Assembly: GCF_024267675.1 (NCBI RefSeq)
Contig: NZ_JALDYX010000021.1
Location: 1 to 64,000, forward strand
Reading direction: 5' to 3'
Source: Marinobacterium sedimentorum
GTDB lineage: Bacteria > Pseudomonadota > Gammaproteobacteria > Pseudomonadales > Balneatricaceae
Length of the DNA stretch: 64,000 bases
Notes under the pieces: model-generated
The model's database searches: none
Told to the model about the DNA's origin: nothing
Seen by the model: only the letters and a program-made list of their open reading frames with translations
Made by a program: the position numbers and the translations under genes
In this document: piece after piece, positions 24,331 through 33,853 of the stretch
How positions within the stretch are numbered: the stretch's first letter is position 1
Layout of the letters: each line of letters starts with the position of its first letter

Positions 24331-27300
24331 TCAAGCCTGCAACTGATTGACCAGACAGCTCATCATCGCCAGGTGCTGACCTGTCTGGGATTTCGCTTCG
24401 GCAACGCTGTCCCGCAGCTCGCCAAGCGTGGCGCAGCTTTCGATCAGGGCAGGAAATGCATCCTCACTGGCACAGGCGTCGCTGGATTGCAGCAGCGCCA
24501 GCACCCGGCGTCGCACCGCGGCATCCAGCGTCTCGCTGAGCTGCTGTTTGCTTTTGCGCTGCCATTTGTCGAACGCCGGCAAGCCCTCCAGGGCAAGGCG
24601 CAGCCAGAACAGGTCCAGATAGTTGTTAAGGCAGAACCAGACGCTGGCGGCCAGCGACACGTCGCATCCGGCCTGCTGGGCGATGGCGGCGATATCAAAG
24701 CCAAAATACAGCCGTTCAAGCTCGGCGACCCTGGATTCCAGCAGCCCATGACTACCCTGCATCGCGCCATCCATGCCAGGCAGCCGTCCGCGGGTGTCGT
24801 CGATAGCCTGGCGGAAACGCGCCGCGATCACCGTTGTCGGCTGCGACCAGTCCGCATGTTTGAGCAGCCAGTGGGTCGCCCGCTCCACCGGATGATGCAT
24901 GCGCAGCTGCAGATCCATCTGCTGCTGATTGCTGATGCCGGCATCCAGCGCATCGATATCCCGCGCCAGATCGGCGATGCCCAGGGCTTCGCGCGCCACC
25001 GTATAGGAACGAATCCAGTGGGCGCAGTCGGTTTTAACCTCTTCCAGCAACAGCAGACAGAAGCTCGACCCCATGCGGTTGATGACCTGGTTGGTTAGCT
25101 GGGCGGCGAGTATTTCCTTGCGCAGCGGGTGATTTTCAATATCGTCGCGATAGTTGTCCCGCAGCAGGGCCGGGAAATACTGCAGCAGGGATTCGGCAAC
25201 AATGGGGTCGTCGATCAGGTCGGTGTCGATCAGTTTTTCGAACAACCGACTTTTGCTATAGGCCAGCAACACCGCAATTTCCGGCCGGCTCAGGCCTTCC
25301 TGACGGGCAATGCGCCCGGCAATTTCGGTTTCATCCGGCAGGCATTCAAGCTGGCGATCCAGCCGCCCTTCGCGCTCCAGCAGCTGAATCAACCGGCCGT
25401 GCTGGGCGATGAAGGCCGCCGCCGTCTGGCTGGACTGGCTCAACATCTTGCTCTGGGCGTAGTTGTTGCGCAACACCAGCGCCGCCACCTCATCGGTCAT
25501 GGCCCCCAGCAGTTCGTCCCGCGCCGGCGCCGCCATGACGCCTGCGCGCACGCGCTGATCCAGCAGAATCTTGATATTGACCTCATGGTCGGAGCAGTCG
25601 ACCCCGGCCGAGTTGTCGATGGCATCGGTATTGATCAGGCCGCCGCGGCGGGCAAACTCGATACGGGCGCGCTGGGTCAGCCCCAGATTGCCGCCCTCCA
25701 CCAGCACCCGGGCACGCAGCTCGGTGGCGGCAACGCGCAGGCCATCGTTGATGCGATCACCCACATCGAGATCGGTCTCGTCGCTGGCGCGTACATAGGT
25801 GCCAACGCCGCCGTTCCACAACAGGTCCACCGGTGCGCGCAAGAGCGCCGCGATCAGCGCGTCGGGCGCCAGGTAGTCAATTTCATCGCTGATACCCAGG
25901 GCCTGCTTCATGGGCAGGCTCAGGGGGATTTTCTTGCTCTGACGGGAGAAGACGCCGCCGCCTGCGGATATCAGCGCCGGATCATAGTCGCTCCAGGCCG
26001 AGCCTTCAAGGCCGAACAACCGCTGCCGCTCGCCAAAGGAGGCGGCCGGGTCCGGCGCAGGATCGACAAAGATATGCCGGTGGTTAAAGGCCCCCAACAG
26101 ACGGAGCTGATTCGACAGCAGCATGCCGTTGCCGAACACATCACCGGACATGTCGCCGATGCCCACAACGCTGAACGCCTGACGCTGGGTATCCAGCCCC
26201 AGCTCGCGAAACAGCCGTTTTGTGGATTCCCAGGCACCGCGGGCGGTAATGCCCATTTTCTTGTGGTCGTAGCCCTTGGAGCCGCCGGAGGCGAAGGCAT
26301 CGCCGAGCCAGAAGTCGTACTCGGCGGCGATGCCATTGGCCAGATCGGAGAAGGTGGCCGTGCCCTTGTCGGCGGCAACGACCAGATAGCTGTCATCTGC
26401 GTCGTAGCGCACCAGCTGTGCAGGTGGCACCACCTGGCCATCGACACGGTTGTCGGTGAGATCCAGCAGGCCACGGATAAAGGCCGAATAGGCCTGGCGC
26501 ACCCTGACTGCACGCTGAGCCGGTTCCAAATCAGTACCCAGCGCCTTGCAGACAAAGCCGCCCTTGGCGCCGGTGGGCACGATCACGGCGTTCTTCACCA
26601 TCTGTGCCTTGGCCAGCCCCAGCACTTCTGTGCGGTAATCCTCCATGCGCTCGGACCAGCGCAGGCCGCCACGGGCCACCTTGCCACCACGCAGGTGCAC
26701 CCCTTCAACCGCGGGGCCGAAGACGAATATCTCGAAGGCCGGCACGGGCCTGGGCATATTACGGATGCGTCCCGGCAGCAGCTTGAACGCCAGACAGCGC
26801 TGCGGGTCGGTCCAGACCGCGGGGTTGAAAAAGTTGCTGCGCACCGTGGCGCAGATCACATCCACAAAGGCAGTGAAGATGCGGTCGTCATCCACCGAGG
26901 CCACGCCGTCAATCTGTGCCAGCAGCGCCCGGTGCCTGCTCTCAAGATCGCCCTCACTGCCCTGGGCCGCGGGATCGAACTTGAGGTAAAAATACTCCAC
27001 CAGGGCGCGGGCCAGCTGCGGATAGCGGCAGAGCGCGCCCTGCATGTAGGCCTGACTGAAGGGCAGCTTGATCTGCAGCAGATAGCGGGCCAGACCGCGC
27101 AACAGAATGCAGCCACGCAAATCCAGCGCGCAGAGGGTAATCAGGTTGTTGAAGCCATCGTTGTCCACTTCCTCGCGGGACACCGCCAGCAGCGTCTGGC
27201 AGAACTGCTGTTGCATCGCCCGGCTCTCCAGCAGTTGCGCACTCCGGGGCTGCAGGCTCAGCTCGATTATCCAGTCGCCATGCTGCCCGGTACTGGCGGA

Positions 27301-27480
27301 GCTGATGACATCAACCCCCAGGTTTTCAACGATGGGCAGCAGCGCCGACAGGGTCATCGGAGCCCCCTCGCCCGCGACCGCTAGCCTCAGGTAGTTATCC
27401 CCCGGCGCCAAGGTGGCGAACTGACTGCGAACGATGCGCGCGGGCATCTGGGATCTGCTGGCATCCATAGGTATTTTCAT
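24331..27480 (-). CDS. gdhB: NAD-specific glutamate dehydrogenase, short form
   Basis: Oxidative deamination of L-glutamate to 2-oxoglutarate and ammonia with NAD. The catalytic core is clear: GGKVARGGLRWSERMEDYRT near residue 270, the catalytic lysine in VPTGAKGGFVCK near residue 310, and a nucleotide-binding GIGDMSGDVFGNGML segment near residue 450. At 1049 residues it is about 550 shorter than the ~1600-residue bacterial large GDHs and lacks most of the N-terminal ACT-like regulatory region; it begins near the last ACT-like unit (YLRLAVAGEGAPMTL). No coding remnant of the missing part lies upstream, where pxpC is found. A natural short class or an old truncation are both possible. Confidence 0.88.
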   Translation of the reverse strand: MKIPMDASRSQMPARIVRSQFATLAPGDNYLRLAVAGEGAPMTLSALLPIVENLGVDVISSASTGQHGDWIIELSLQPRSAQLLESRAMQQQFCQTLLAVSREEVDNDGFNNLITLCALDLRGCILLRGLARYLLQIKLPFSQAYMQGALCRYPQLARALVEYFYLKFDPAAQGSEGDLESRHRALLAQIDGVASVDDDRIFTAFVDVICATVRSNFFNPAVWTDPQRCLAFKLLPGRIRNMPRPVPAFEIFVFGPAVEGVHLRGGKVARGGLRWSERMEDYRTEVLGLAKAQMVKNAVIVPTGAKGGFVCKALGTDLEPAQRAVRVRQAYSAFIRGLLDLTDNRVDGQVVPPAQLVRYDADDSYLVVAADKGTATFSDLANGIAAEYDFWLGDAFASGGSKGYDHKKMGITARGAWESTKRLFRELGLDTQRQAFSVVGIGDMSGDVFGNGMLLSNQLRLLGAFNHRHIFVDPAPDPAASFGERQRLFGLEGSAWSDYDPALISAGGGVFSRQSKKIPLSLPMKQALGISDEIDYLAPDALIAALLRAPVDLLWNGGVGTYVRASDETDLDVGDRINDGLRVAATELRARVLVEGGNLGLTQRARIEFARRGGLINTDAIDNSAGVDCSDHEVNIKILLDQRVRAGVMAAPARDELLGAMTDEVAALVLRNNYAQSKMLSQSSQTAAAFIAQHGRLIQLLEREGRLDRQLECLPDETEIAGRIARQEGLSRPEIAVLLAYSKSRLFEKLIDTDLIDDPIVAESLLQYFPALLRDNYRDDIENHPLRKEILAAQLTNQVINRMGSSFCLLLLEEVKTDCAHWIRSYTVAREALGIADLARDIDALDAGISNQQQMDLQLRMHHPVERATHWLLKHADWSQPTTVIAARFRQAIDDTRGRLPGMDGAMQGSHGLLESRVAELERLYFGFDIAAIAQQAGCDVSLAASVWFCLNNYLDLFWLRLALEGLPAFDKWQRKSKQQLSETLDAAVRRRVLALLQSSDACASEDAFPALIESCATLGELRDSVAEAKSQTGQHLAMMSCLVNQLQA

Positions 27481-27560
27481 GCTCTGCCCCGATAGTATTC
27501 AGGCGTTAAGGACGGCGTCAGGTGGTAAGACAATGTCTGGCATTAAAAGAAGCTCAGGGG

Positions 27561-28481
27561 TTAAAGCCCAAAGCTGTGATTGAAAATCATGCGCTGGGCT
27601 TCGGCCTCGGACACATCCATCGGGCGAAAGCGCACCCGGTCACCAGGCCCGCGCTGGGCCAGCTGGGCGGCGCCCAGGGCGCTGATACAGCCGATTTTCG
27701 GGTAACCACCGATGGTCTGGCGGTCCCGCAACAGCACTATGGGCTGGCCATCACTGGGGATCTGGATGGCGCCAAAGGCGATGCCTTCCGAAATGATGCC
27801 GTTGCGCCTGGGCTGAATCGCATCGCCGCTGAGGCGATAGCCCATGCGATCCATGTTCTGGCTCACCTTATAGCTGGCGGAAAAGAATTTCGTGCGCTGC
27901 ACTATATCGAACTCATCGTGCTGATAACCCGCCATCACGCCCAGTTCCAGCGGGCTGTCGTAGTCGGGGATGGCCCAGGCGGGCACCCGGGCGTCAATCG
28001 CCGTACGAGTTGGCTCAAAGGGCAGAATATCCCCGGCCTTGAGCTTGACGCCTGCACCATCGACACCCCCCAGCCCCTCGCGGCAGACGGTGGCACAGCT
28101 GCCCAGGCGCGCCTGAGCCTTAAATCCCCCCAGCACCGCCAGATAGGCCCGCAGCCCGGTGACCGGAGTCGCGAACACGATCTTGTCGCCTTTGCGTACC
28201 TGCCTCGTGCACCAGGGCGCCAGCGGCTCACCGTTGATACGCGCCCCAAGATCCGCCCCCGTCAGGGCGATGCAGGTATCGGCCTGGCAGCGCAGTTGCA
28301 GCAGGCCATAGGTAATTTCCAGCTGCGCTGACCCCGGTGCATTGCCCAGAATATGATTGGCCCAGACAAAGGCATGCTCATCCATCGGGCCGCCGGTGGT
28401 GACGCCCAGATGCTGATAGCCAAAGCGCCCGTCATCCTGCAACAGGCTCAGAATACCCGGGTTGATAACCTCAAAGCTCAT
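27561..28481 (-). CDS. pxpC: 5-oxoprolinase subunit C (biotin-dependent carboxyltransferase family)
   Basis: The larger KipA/AHS2-type subunit of the bacterial ATP-dependent 5-oxoprolinase PxpABC, which opens 5-oxoproline to L-glutamate. The 306-residue protein starts MSFEVINPGILSLLQDDGRF and has the family blocks GMGGPMDEHA-like (TTGGPMDEHAFVWANH) near residue 30, ALTGADLGARING near 75, and SDGQPIVLLRDRQTIGGYPK near 240. It overlaps pxpB by 11 bp. Confidence 0.93.
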   Translation of the reverse strand: MSFEVINPGILSLLQDDGRFGYQHLGVTTGGPMDEHAFVWANHILGNAPGSAQLEITYGLLQLRCQADTCIALTGADLGARINGEPLAPWCTRQVRKGDKIVFATPVTGLRAYLAVLGGFKAQARLGSCATVCREGLGGVDGAGVKLKAGDILPFEPTRTAIDARVPAWAIPDYDSPLELGVMAGYQHDEFDIVQRTKFFSASYKVSQNMDRMGYRLSGDAIQPRRNGIISEGIAFGAIQIPSDGQPIVLLRDRQTIGGYPKIGCISALGAAQLAQRGPGDRVRFRPMDVSEAEAQRMIFNHSFGL

Positions 28482-29163
28482 CGAACTGCCCTCCCAGACT
28501 CAGGTATTCCTGCCTCGATACCGGCTCGAAGCGCACCCGATCACCCACTTCCATCAGCGCCAGCGAGCGGCTGTTCCAGTCGATCATCTGCCGCGGCGTG
28601 CGGCCGATAAGCTGCCAGCCACCCGGCGTGACGCTGGGATAGATGGCGGTCTGGTTGTCGGCAATACCGAGGCTGCCCCTGGGGACTTTCAGCCGTGGCG
28701 TGGCCTTGCGGGGCATGCACAGGCGCGGGTCTGTATTGCCCAGAAAGGCAAAGCCCGGGCTAAAGCCAATGGCATAGACGCGGTAACTGACGCCGCTGTG
28801 CAGGGCTATGACCTCATCGGTGGACAACCCCAGGTGCTGGCAGATCGCTGCCATATCCAGCGCCACTTCCTCGCCGTAATACACCGGCAGTACCAATTCA
28901 CGTGCCTCCAGGGGCCTGTCCTCGGCGTGCTCCAGCCGCTGCATCAGCGCCTGCAGCCTGGATAACATGCCCAGCCGGTCTATCTGGCGCAGATCAAAGC
29001 TCAGCAGAATCGAGCTATAGGACGGCACCAGGTCGATCACGCATTCCGCCAGTTCGCAGCGAATGGCATCCAGCAACTGCCGCACCCGTTGCGCCACTGC
29101 GTCACCGATCTCGTCGCCAAGGCTGATCAGCAGGGTGTTCTCGTTAACGCTCTGCAACTGCAT
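28471..29163 (-). CDS. pxpB: 5-oxoprolinase subunit B
   Basis: The KipI/AHS1-type subunit that partners PxpC. The 230-residue protein has the signatures LELPVYYG-like (LVLPVYYGEEVALDMA) near residue 107, YAIGFSPGFAFLGNTDPRL near 150, and PSVTPGGWQLIGRTP near 193. It lies between pxpA, with which it shares one base, and pxpC, which it overlaps; translation of the three is almost certainly coupled. Confidence 0.93.
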   Translation of the reverse strand: MQLQSVNENTLLISLGDEIGDAVAQRVRQLLDAIRCELAECVIDLVPSYSSILLSFDLRQIDRLGMLSRLQALMQRLEHAEDRPLEARELVLPVYYGEEVALDMAAICQHLGLSTDEVIALHSGVSYRVYAIGFSPGFAFLGNTDPRLCMPRKATPRLKVPRGSLGIADNQTAIYPSVTPGGWQLIGRTPRQMIDWNSRSLALMEVGDRVRFEPVSRQEYLSLGGQFDEL

Positions 29164-29894
29164 CAGCTTTGTACCCAGCCCCGCAAACGCTGCACCAGCT
29201 GCAGCGCCAGCGGATTGTCACCGTGAATGCACAGGGTGTCGGCCTGGATCGGCACCCGCACGCCATTGATGGAGGTGACGCTGGCGTCATTGATCATCTG
29301 CATCACCTGCTGCTCGATCGCCTCGCAGCTGTGATGCACGGCGCCCGGCACCGCGCGGGACAGCAGCCGTCCCTGATCGTCGTAGGCACGATCGGAAAAG
29401 GCTTCGAACCAGAGTGTCAGCCCCAGTGTTGCGGCCCGGGCACGAAAGCGCTCGGCATCGGGCGTGGCCATGATCACCAGCGGGCACTGGGGCGCGTAGT
29501 CCAGCACCGCCTGCATCACCACCGCCATGGTGGCGTCATCGGCAATCATGCGGTTATAGAGGGCGCCGTGGGGTTTTACATAGTCAATACGGGTTGCGTT
29601 CACGCGGCAGATGCCATCGAGCGCGGCAATCTGATAGACCAGCAGCGCACGCAGTTCGTCCGCCGAGCACTGCAGGTCGCGGCGGCCAAAGCCCTGCAAA
29701 TCGGGATAACCCGGATGGGCACCGATACTGACGCCACTGGCCAGGGCCAGCTTGACGGTTCTGTCCATGGTGAGCGGGTCCGAGGCGTGGAAACCGCAGG
29801 CGATATTGGCCATATCGACAAAGGGCATCACCTGTTCGTCCATGCCCATGACCCAGCTGCCAAAACTTTCACCCATGTCACAATTGAGTTTCAT
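29163..29894 (-). CDS. pxpA: 5-oxoprolinase subunit A (LamB/YcsF family)
   Basis: The LamB/YcsF-family subunit of 5-oxoprolinase. The 243-residue protein begins MKLNCDMGESFGSWVMGMDE and has the conserved NIACGFHASDP near residue 31, GAHPGYPDLQGFGRRDL near 57 and YVKPHGALYNRM near 103, with histidines and aspartates expected at the active site. It is first of pxpABC and follows the TRAP large permease gene by about 130 bp. Subunit assignment rests on all three partners being present in order. Confidence 0.95.
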   Translation of the reverse strand: MKLNCDMGESFGSWVMGMDEQVMPFVDMANIACGFHASDPLTMDRTVKLALASGVSIGAHPGYPDLQGFGRRDLQCSADELRALLVYQIAALDGICRVNATRIDYVKPHGALYNRMIADDATMAVVMQAVLDYAPQCPLVIMATPDAERFRARAATLGLTLWFEAFSDRAYDDQGRLLSRAVPGAVHHSCEAIEQQVMQMINDASVTSINGVRVPIQADTLCIHGDNPLALQLVQRLRGWVQS

Positions 29895-30022
29895 CGACCT
29901 TCTCCAGGCAAAGCATTGCCGTTGCCCTGCAAGGGTGCGCAGGACAGGGCAAGATCAGAAAATTAATCCAGGGCAGATTCGGGCGGCGGCGCCAGGCGAC
30001 ACAGCCCCTGTGATGAATCCGG

Positions 30023-31330
30023 CTAGCGCTGCGACATGGTCGTCGGCAGGTAGGTCACAATCTCGGGGAACCAGCTGATCAGCACTATGGCAAACAGGAT
30101 CAGCAGGAAGAACGGCAGTGCCGCCCGGGCCACATACAAGATGTCCTTGCCGGTGAGCGCCTGAATCACGAACAGATTGAAGCCCACCGGCGGCGTGATC
30201 TGGGACATTTCCACCACCAGCACTATATAGATACCGAACCAGAGCAGGTCGATGTTGGCCTGCTGCACCATGGGCAGAACCACGGCCACGGTCAGAACCA
30301 CCACCGAGATGCCATCGAGGAAACAGCCCAGCACCACGAACAGCACCGTCAGCGACATCAGCAGCACCACCGGCGAGAGCGCCATATCGCCAATCCACTG
30401 CGCCAGGGCGCTGGGAATGCCGAGAAAGCCCATGGCCAGGGTCAGAAAGTGCGCACCAACCAGAATCAGCCCGATCATGCAGGAGCTCTTTACCGCCCCC
30501 AGCAGACTGCCGAGAAAACTCTCGCGATCCAGGCTGCCGGTCACCAGGGCCAGAAACAGTGAGCCGAAAACTCCCAGCGCCGCCGCTTCCGTCGGCGTGG
30601 TCAGGCCGCCATAGATGGAGCCCAGCACGAAGCCGATAAGGGCCACAATCGGCAGCAGCTGCTTCAGCGCCTTCAGCTTGACGGTAAGCGATACGCGGTC
30701 GCTTTTGTCGCTGGGCAACTCGTCCTTGTTCAGCAGTGCCCACACCATGGTGTAGCCCATAAAGAGCACCATCAGCAGCAGGCCCGGCAGAGCACCGGCA
30801 ATAAACAGCCGGCCAATAGACACCTCGGCGGCCACGCCGTATACGATCAGGATAATCGAGGGCGGTATCAGCAGCCCCAGGGTACCGGAGCCCGCCAGGG
30901 TACCCACGGCCATGCGTTCACTGTAGCCCTGCGCCTTGAGTTCAGGCAGGGTCATACGACCAATGGTGGCAGCCGTGGCAGCGGATGAGCCAGAGACGGC
31001 GGCAAAGATGCCACAGCTGAGCACGTTGACATGCAGCAGCTTGCCCGGCAGTCCACCCAGCCAGGGCGACAGCCCCTTGAACAGATCCTCCGACAGGCGG
31101 GTACGAAACAGCACCTCCCCCATCCAGATAAACAGCGGCAAGGCGGTCAGCGACCAGGAGGTACTGGCCCCCCAGCTGGAGGTGGCAAACAGCAGGCCGA
31201 TCTGGTCGTTGCCGGACAGCATCAGCCCCAGCACCGCCACGCCGGTCAGCGCCAGCGCCACCCAGATCCCCATGGCGAGCATCAGCAGCATGCTGACGGC
31301 CAGTACAATCGATAGCAGCGTCATATCCAT
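30023..31330 (-). CDS. TRAP transporter large permease (DctM-like)
   Basis: The large membrane subunit of a tripartite ATP-independent periplasmic transporter, which uses an ion gradient to import acids captured by the periplasmic binding protein. The 435-residue protein has about twelve hydrophobic segments and the family signature SGSSAATAATIGRMTLPELK near residue 113, followed by AGSGTLGLLIPPSIILIVYG. It shares one base with the small permease gene upstream. Association with pxpABC and the DUF1445 gene suggests a glutamate- or 5-oxoproline-like substrate, which is inference. Confidence 0.93.
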   Translation of the reverse strand: MDMTLLSIVLAVSMLLMLAMGIWVALALTGVAVLGLMLSGNDQIGLLFATSSWGASTSWSLTALPLFIWMGEVLFRTRLSEDLFKGLSPWLGGLPGKLLHVNVLSCGIFAAVSGSSAATAATIGRMTLPELKAQGYSERMAVGTLAGSGTLGLLIPPSIILIVYGVAAEVSIGRLFIAGALPGLLLMVLFMGYTMVWALLNKDELPSDKSDRVSLTVKLKALKQLLPIVALIGFVLGSIYGGLTTPTEAAALGVFGSLFLALVTGSLDRESFLGSLLGAVKSSCMIGLILVGAHFLTLAMGFLGIPSALAQWIGDMALSPVVLLMSLTVLFVVLGCFLDGISVVVLTVAVVLPMVQQANIDLLWFGIYIVLVVEMSQITPPVGFNLFVIQALTGKDILYVARAALPFFLLILFAIVLISWFPEIVTYLPTTMSQR

Positions 31331-31848
31331 CAGACTTCCTCCAGATTGAGTTCATTCTCATGGGTCTGATAGGCCGGCACCCGCCCTTTCACGACACAGA
31401 CAAGGCTATCGAGAATGGCCAGATTCAGCGCCAGCATTCCCAGCGCCAGGGGCACCTGCGGAATCCATATAGGCACCGGAATGTAGCCATAGGAGACCTC
31501 TTCGAAGACGTAGGACTCCCACACCATGTAGATGCAGTACCCGGTCATGTAGCTCACCAGCACCAAAGAAAACAGCAGTACCAGTAATTCCTGCAGGTAG
31601 CGCGCCCGGGACGAGCAGCGCTGAATCAGCAGCGTAACCCTGATATGCCCGCCTTCGTGAAAGGTATAGGCCAGGCCGAGGAAGGTGGCGCCAGCCAGGG
31701 CGTAGCCGGAAAAATCTTCCGCGGAGGGAATGATAAAACCGAACAGCCGACCGACAATCTGGGCCAGGATGATGAGCATGATGGCGACCAGACAAAAGCC
31801 CGCCAGGTAGCCCGATGCCAGATACAGTTTTTCTCGAAGTGAGTGCAT
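31330..31848 (-). CDS. TRAP transporter small permease (DctQ-like)
   Basis: The small membrane subunit of the TRAP importer, with four transmembrane segments in 172 residues: the first covers about LASGYLAGFCLVAIMLIIL, and the conserved AEDFSGYALAGATFLGLAY follows near residue 43. The ATG at 31848 is chosen; ten further codons upstream would need a TTG start inside a strong inverted repeat. It ends in a one-base overlap with the large permease. Confidence 0.9.
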   Translation of the reverse strand: MHSLREKLYLASGYLAGFCLVAIMLIILAQIVGRLFGFIIPSAEDFSGYALAGATFLGLAYTFHEGGHIRVTLLIQRCSSRARYLQELLVLLFSLVLVSYMTGYCIYMVWESYVFEEVSYGYIPVPIWIPQVPLALGMLALNLAILDSLVCVVKGRVPAYQTHENELNLEEV

Positions 31849-31865
31849 AACAGGCGCCTCGCTGG

Positions 31866-31889
31866 ACAGGCTCCGCAATCGGAGCCTGT
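31866..31889 (-). promoter_or_regulatory. Hairpin between binding-protein and permease genes of the TRAP operon
   Basis: A perfect 10-bp inverted repeat (ACAGGCTCCG and CGGAGCCTGT, loop of four) lies in the 50 bp between the binding-protein stop and the small-permease start. It has no T-run. Such a hairpin would protect the upstream mRNA 3' end or slow readthrough, giving more binding protein than permease, as is usual for binding-protein transporters. Confidence 0.7.
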
Positions 31890-31899
31890 GACACTGGGA

Positions 31900-32865
31900 T
31901 TACTGGCGGTAGCTGGAGAGGATAGCTCCAACCTCATCCGGTGACTCGGCCTTCCATTCCTCGATCATGGTGTCGCCGATCTTCTGCAGCTGCGCCATCA
32001 GCTCGGCGGAGGGCTCTGCCACCTGAATGCCGTGCTCGGCCAGGGTTTTGGTATCCTCGGCCGCCGTGACGCGCACACGCTTCCAGCCTTCGCTCTCGGC
32101 TTTGGCGGCGGCATCCAGAACAACCTGGCGGGTTTTGTCATCCAGGCGCTTGAAGGCCCGCTTGTTCACTACCACCACGTTCTTGGGAATCCAGGCGCGC
32201 ACATCGGTGAAGTGCTCCAGGTAATCCCAGGCCTGGCCGTTCACACCGGTCGAGGGTGACGTGATCATGGCGTCAATAATACCGGTGCTGAAGGCCTGGG
32301 GAATGTCCGGTACCTGTACGGTGGTCGGGGTGGTATTCATCAGGTCCGCCAGACGGGAAGTGGACGGGCTATAGGCGCGCATCTTCAGGCCGCTCAGATC
32401 TTCCAGCCGGTTGACCGGCGCCTTGGTGTAAAGGCTCTGGGCCGGCCAGGCAACGGTGTACAGCAGAGTCATGCCGTCTTTATCCAGCTGCTTTTCAACT
32501 TCGGGCCGGGCCGCCGCCCAGAGTTTCTCGGCATCATCAAAGGTGGTGGCCAGAAACGGAATATTGTCGTGCTTGAACACCGGATGGGTGTTACCCATGA
32601 TGCCGATAAAGACTTCCCCCAGCTGAACCTGGCCGGTTTTCACCGCGCGCGGTATTTCCGGATGCTTCACCAGGGATGCGCCCGAATGCACGGTAATATC
32701 CAGCTCGCCGGCGGTATTGACCCTGATTTCCTCGGCGAATTCACGCGCGATCTGGGTCGGCAGATTGGCATCGGCGTAAGGCGTGGGCATATGCCACTTC
32801 TCGGCCTGAACCGCAGAAGTCGCAAGGGTACCCAACAGCAGCATGGCGCCCGCTAATTTTTTCAT
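31900..32865 (-). CDS. TRAP transporter substrate-binding protein (DctP-like)
   Basis: The periplasmic binding protein of the TRAP importer. The 321-residue precursor has a signal peptide (MKKLAGAMLLLGTLATSAVQA, about 21 residues) and a mature DctP fold. The family segment LKMRAYSPSTSRLADLMN near residue 178 includes the arginine that usually binds a substrate carboxylate, and PQAFSTGIIDAMITSPSTG near 208 is also typical. It is the first of the P-Q-M order. The ligand is likely an organic acid; a link to 5-oxoproline or glutamate is inferred from neighbours. Confidence 0.92.
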   Translation of the reverse strand: MKKLAGAMLLLGTLATSAVQAEKWHMPTPYADANLPTQIAREFAEEIRVNTAGELDITVHSGASLVKHPEIPRAVKTGQVQLGEVFIGIMGNTHPVFKHDNIPFLATTFDDAEKLWAAARPEVEKQLDKDGMTLLYTVAWPAQSLYTKAPVNRLEDLSGLKMRAYSPSTSRLADLMNTTPTTVQVPDIPQAFSTGIIDAMITSPSTGVNGQAWDYLEHFTDVRAWIPKNVVVVNKRAFKRLDDKTRQVVLDAAAKAESEGWKRVRVTAAEDTKTLAEHGIQVAEPSAELMAQLQKIGDTMIEEWKAESPDEVGAILSSYRQ

Positions 32866-33031
32866 CTTGATGCTCCAGTTTTCATTGTTATTAAAAAGTA
32901 CCGGATCTCATCCTGAGCCGGTTGGCGATAACCTCTGAGCCCAGGGCGGCAATATTCCTGTTATCAAGAATAGCTGCCAGCACTAAAGCCCACTGGGTTA
33001 CCGGTAAAGGAGGCGCTGCAGCCTGCAGGCC

Positions 33032-33853
33032 TCAGAGAATCGCAAGTTCTGCATTAAGAAGGTCGGTGATCAGCATTTTGCCGGGCACATGGGTGATGCA
33101 GATGGGCGGCTTGGCATTACGCACCGCCACCTGGGGCGTTACACCGCAGGCCCAGAAGACCGGCAGTTCAGCGCCACGCAGCTCAACCGCATCGCCAAAG
33201 TCAGGCGCGGCGAGGTCTTTAATACCAATCAGTGACGGGTCACCCAGATGCACAGGTGCACCGTGGGCCTTGGGCAACCGGGTGGTGACCTGTATCGCGC
33301 GAATGGCATCGGCGGCGATGAAAGGTCGCATGGACACCACCATGTCACCGTGGAAACGCCCACCGGGCACGGTCGGAATATTGCTGCGGTACATGGAGAC
33401 GTTCAGGCCAGTGTCGATATTGCGTACCGACAGACCCGCTTGCTGCAGCGCATCTTCAAAGGAAAATGAACAGCCCAGCACGAAGGCGACCATGTCGCCC
33501 TGCCAGAGGGCGGCGATATCCGATGCCGTTTCAACCAGCTCGCCGTCGCGAAAAACATTGTATTCAGGCACATCGTAGCGGATATCGATATCCAGCCCCA
33601 GGCCCGGCAGGGCCGGGTTACCGGGCTCGGACACGGCGATCAGCGGGCAGGACACCGGATTGTTCTGACAATAGGCAAGGAAGTCGCCGGCCCAGTCGGC
33701 GGGCAGAATAACCAGGTTACCCTGCACCAGGCCCGGCGCCAGGCCGCTGGTCATGGCACTGTGCTCGCCGCTGCGAATGGCCTGGCGCAAGGCGCTGGAT
33801 TCGCCCAGCAGGCGCTCTTTGTAATCGGACAGACTGCGTTGCAACCGGGGCAT
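33032..33853 (-). CDS. DUF1445 family protein (D-glutamate cyclase-like, YcsI)
   Basis: A 273-residue member of the DUF1445 'putative hydro-lyase' family. The same domain forms mammalian D-glutamate cyclase, which turns D-glutamate into 5-oxo-D-proline, and Bacillus ycsI of this family sits beside the 5-oxoprolinase genes. Family blocks here are GLAPGLVQGNLVILPADWA near residue 36, FVLGCSFSFEDAL near 125, MYRSNIPTVPGGRFHGDMV near 152 and the VFWACGVTPQVA segment near the end. ATG 33853 follows AGAGG and fits the family start. The exact reaction in bacteria is not proven. Confidence 0.86.
   Translation of the reverse strand: MPRLQRSLSDYKERLLGESSALRQAIRSGEHSAMTSGLAPGLVQGNLVILPADWAGDFLAYCQNNPVSCPLIAVSEPGNPALPGLGLDIDIRYDVPEYNVFRDGELVETASDIAALWQGDMVAFVLGCSFSFEDALQQAGLSVRNIDTGLNVSMYRSNIPTVPGGRFHGDMVVSMRPFIAADAIRAIQVTTRLPKAHGAPVHLGDPSLIGIKDLAAPDFGDAVELRGAELPVFWACGVTPQVAVRNAKPPICITHVPGKMLITDLLNAELAIL

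Noticed and set aside
25129..27384. A 751-codon open frame on the plus strand opposite gdhB
   Set aside because: It is the mirror of a high-GC coding region; no motif or domain is seen in it, whereas gdhB is unmistakable. The same holds for long frames opposite the ETF-QO gene (35288-36751) and rpoD (60598-61980).
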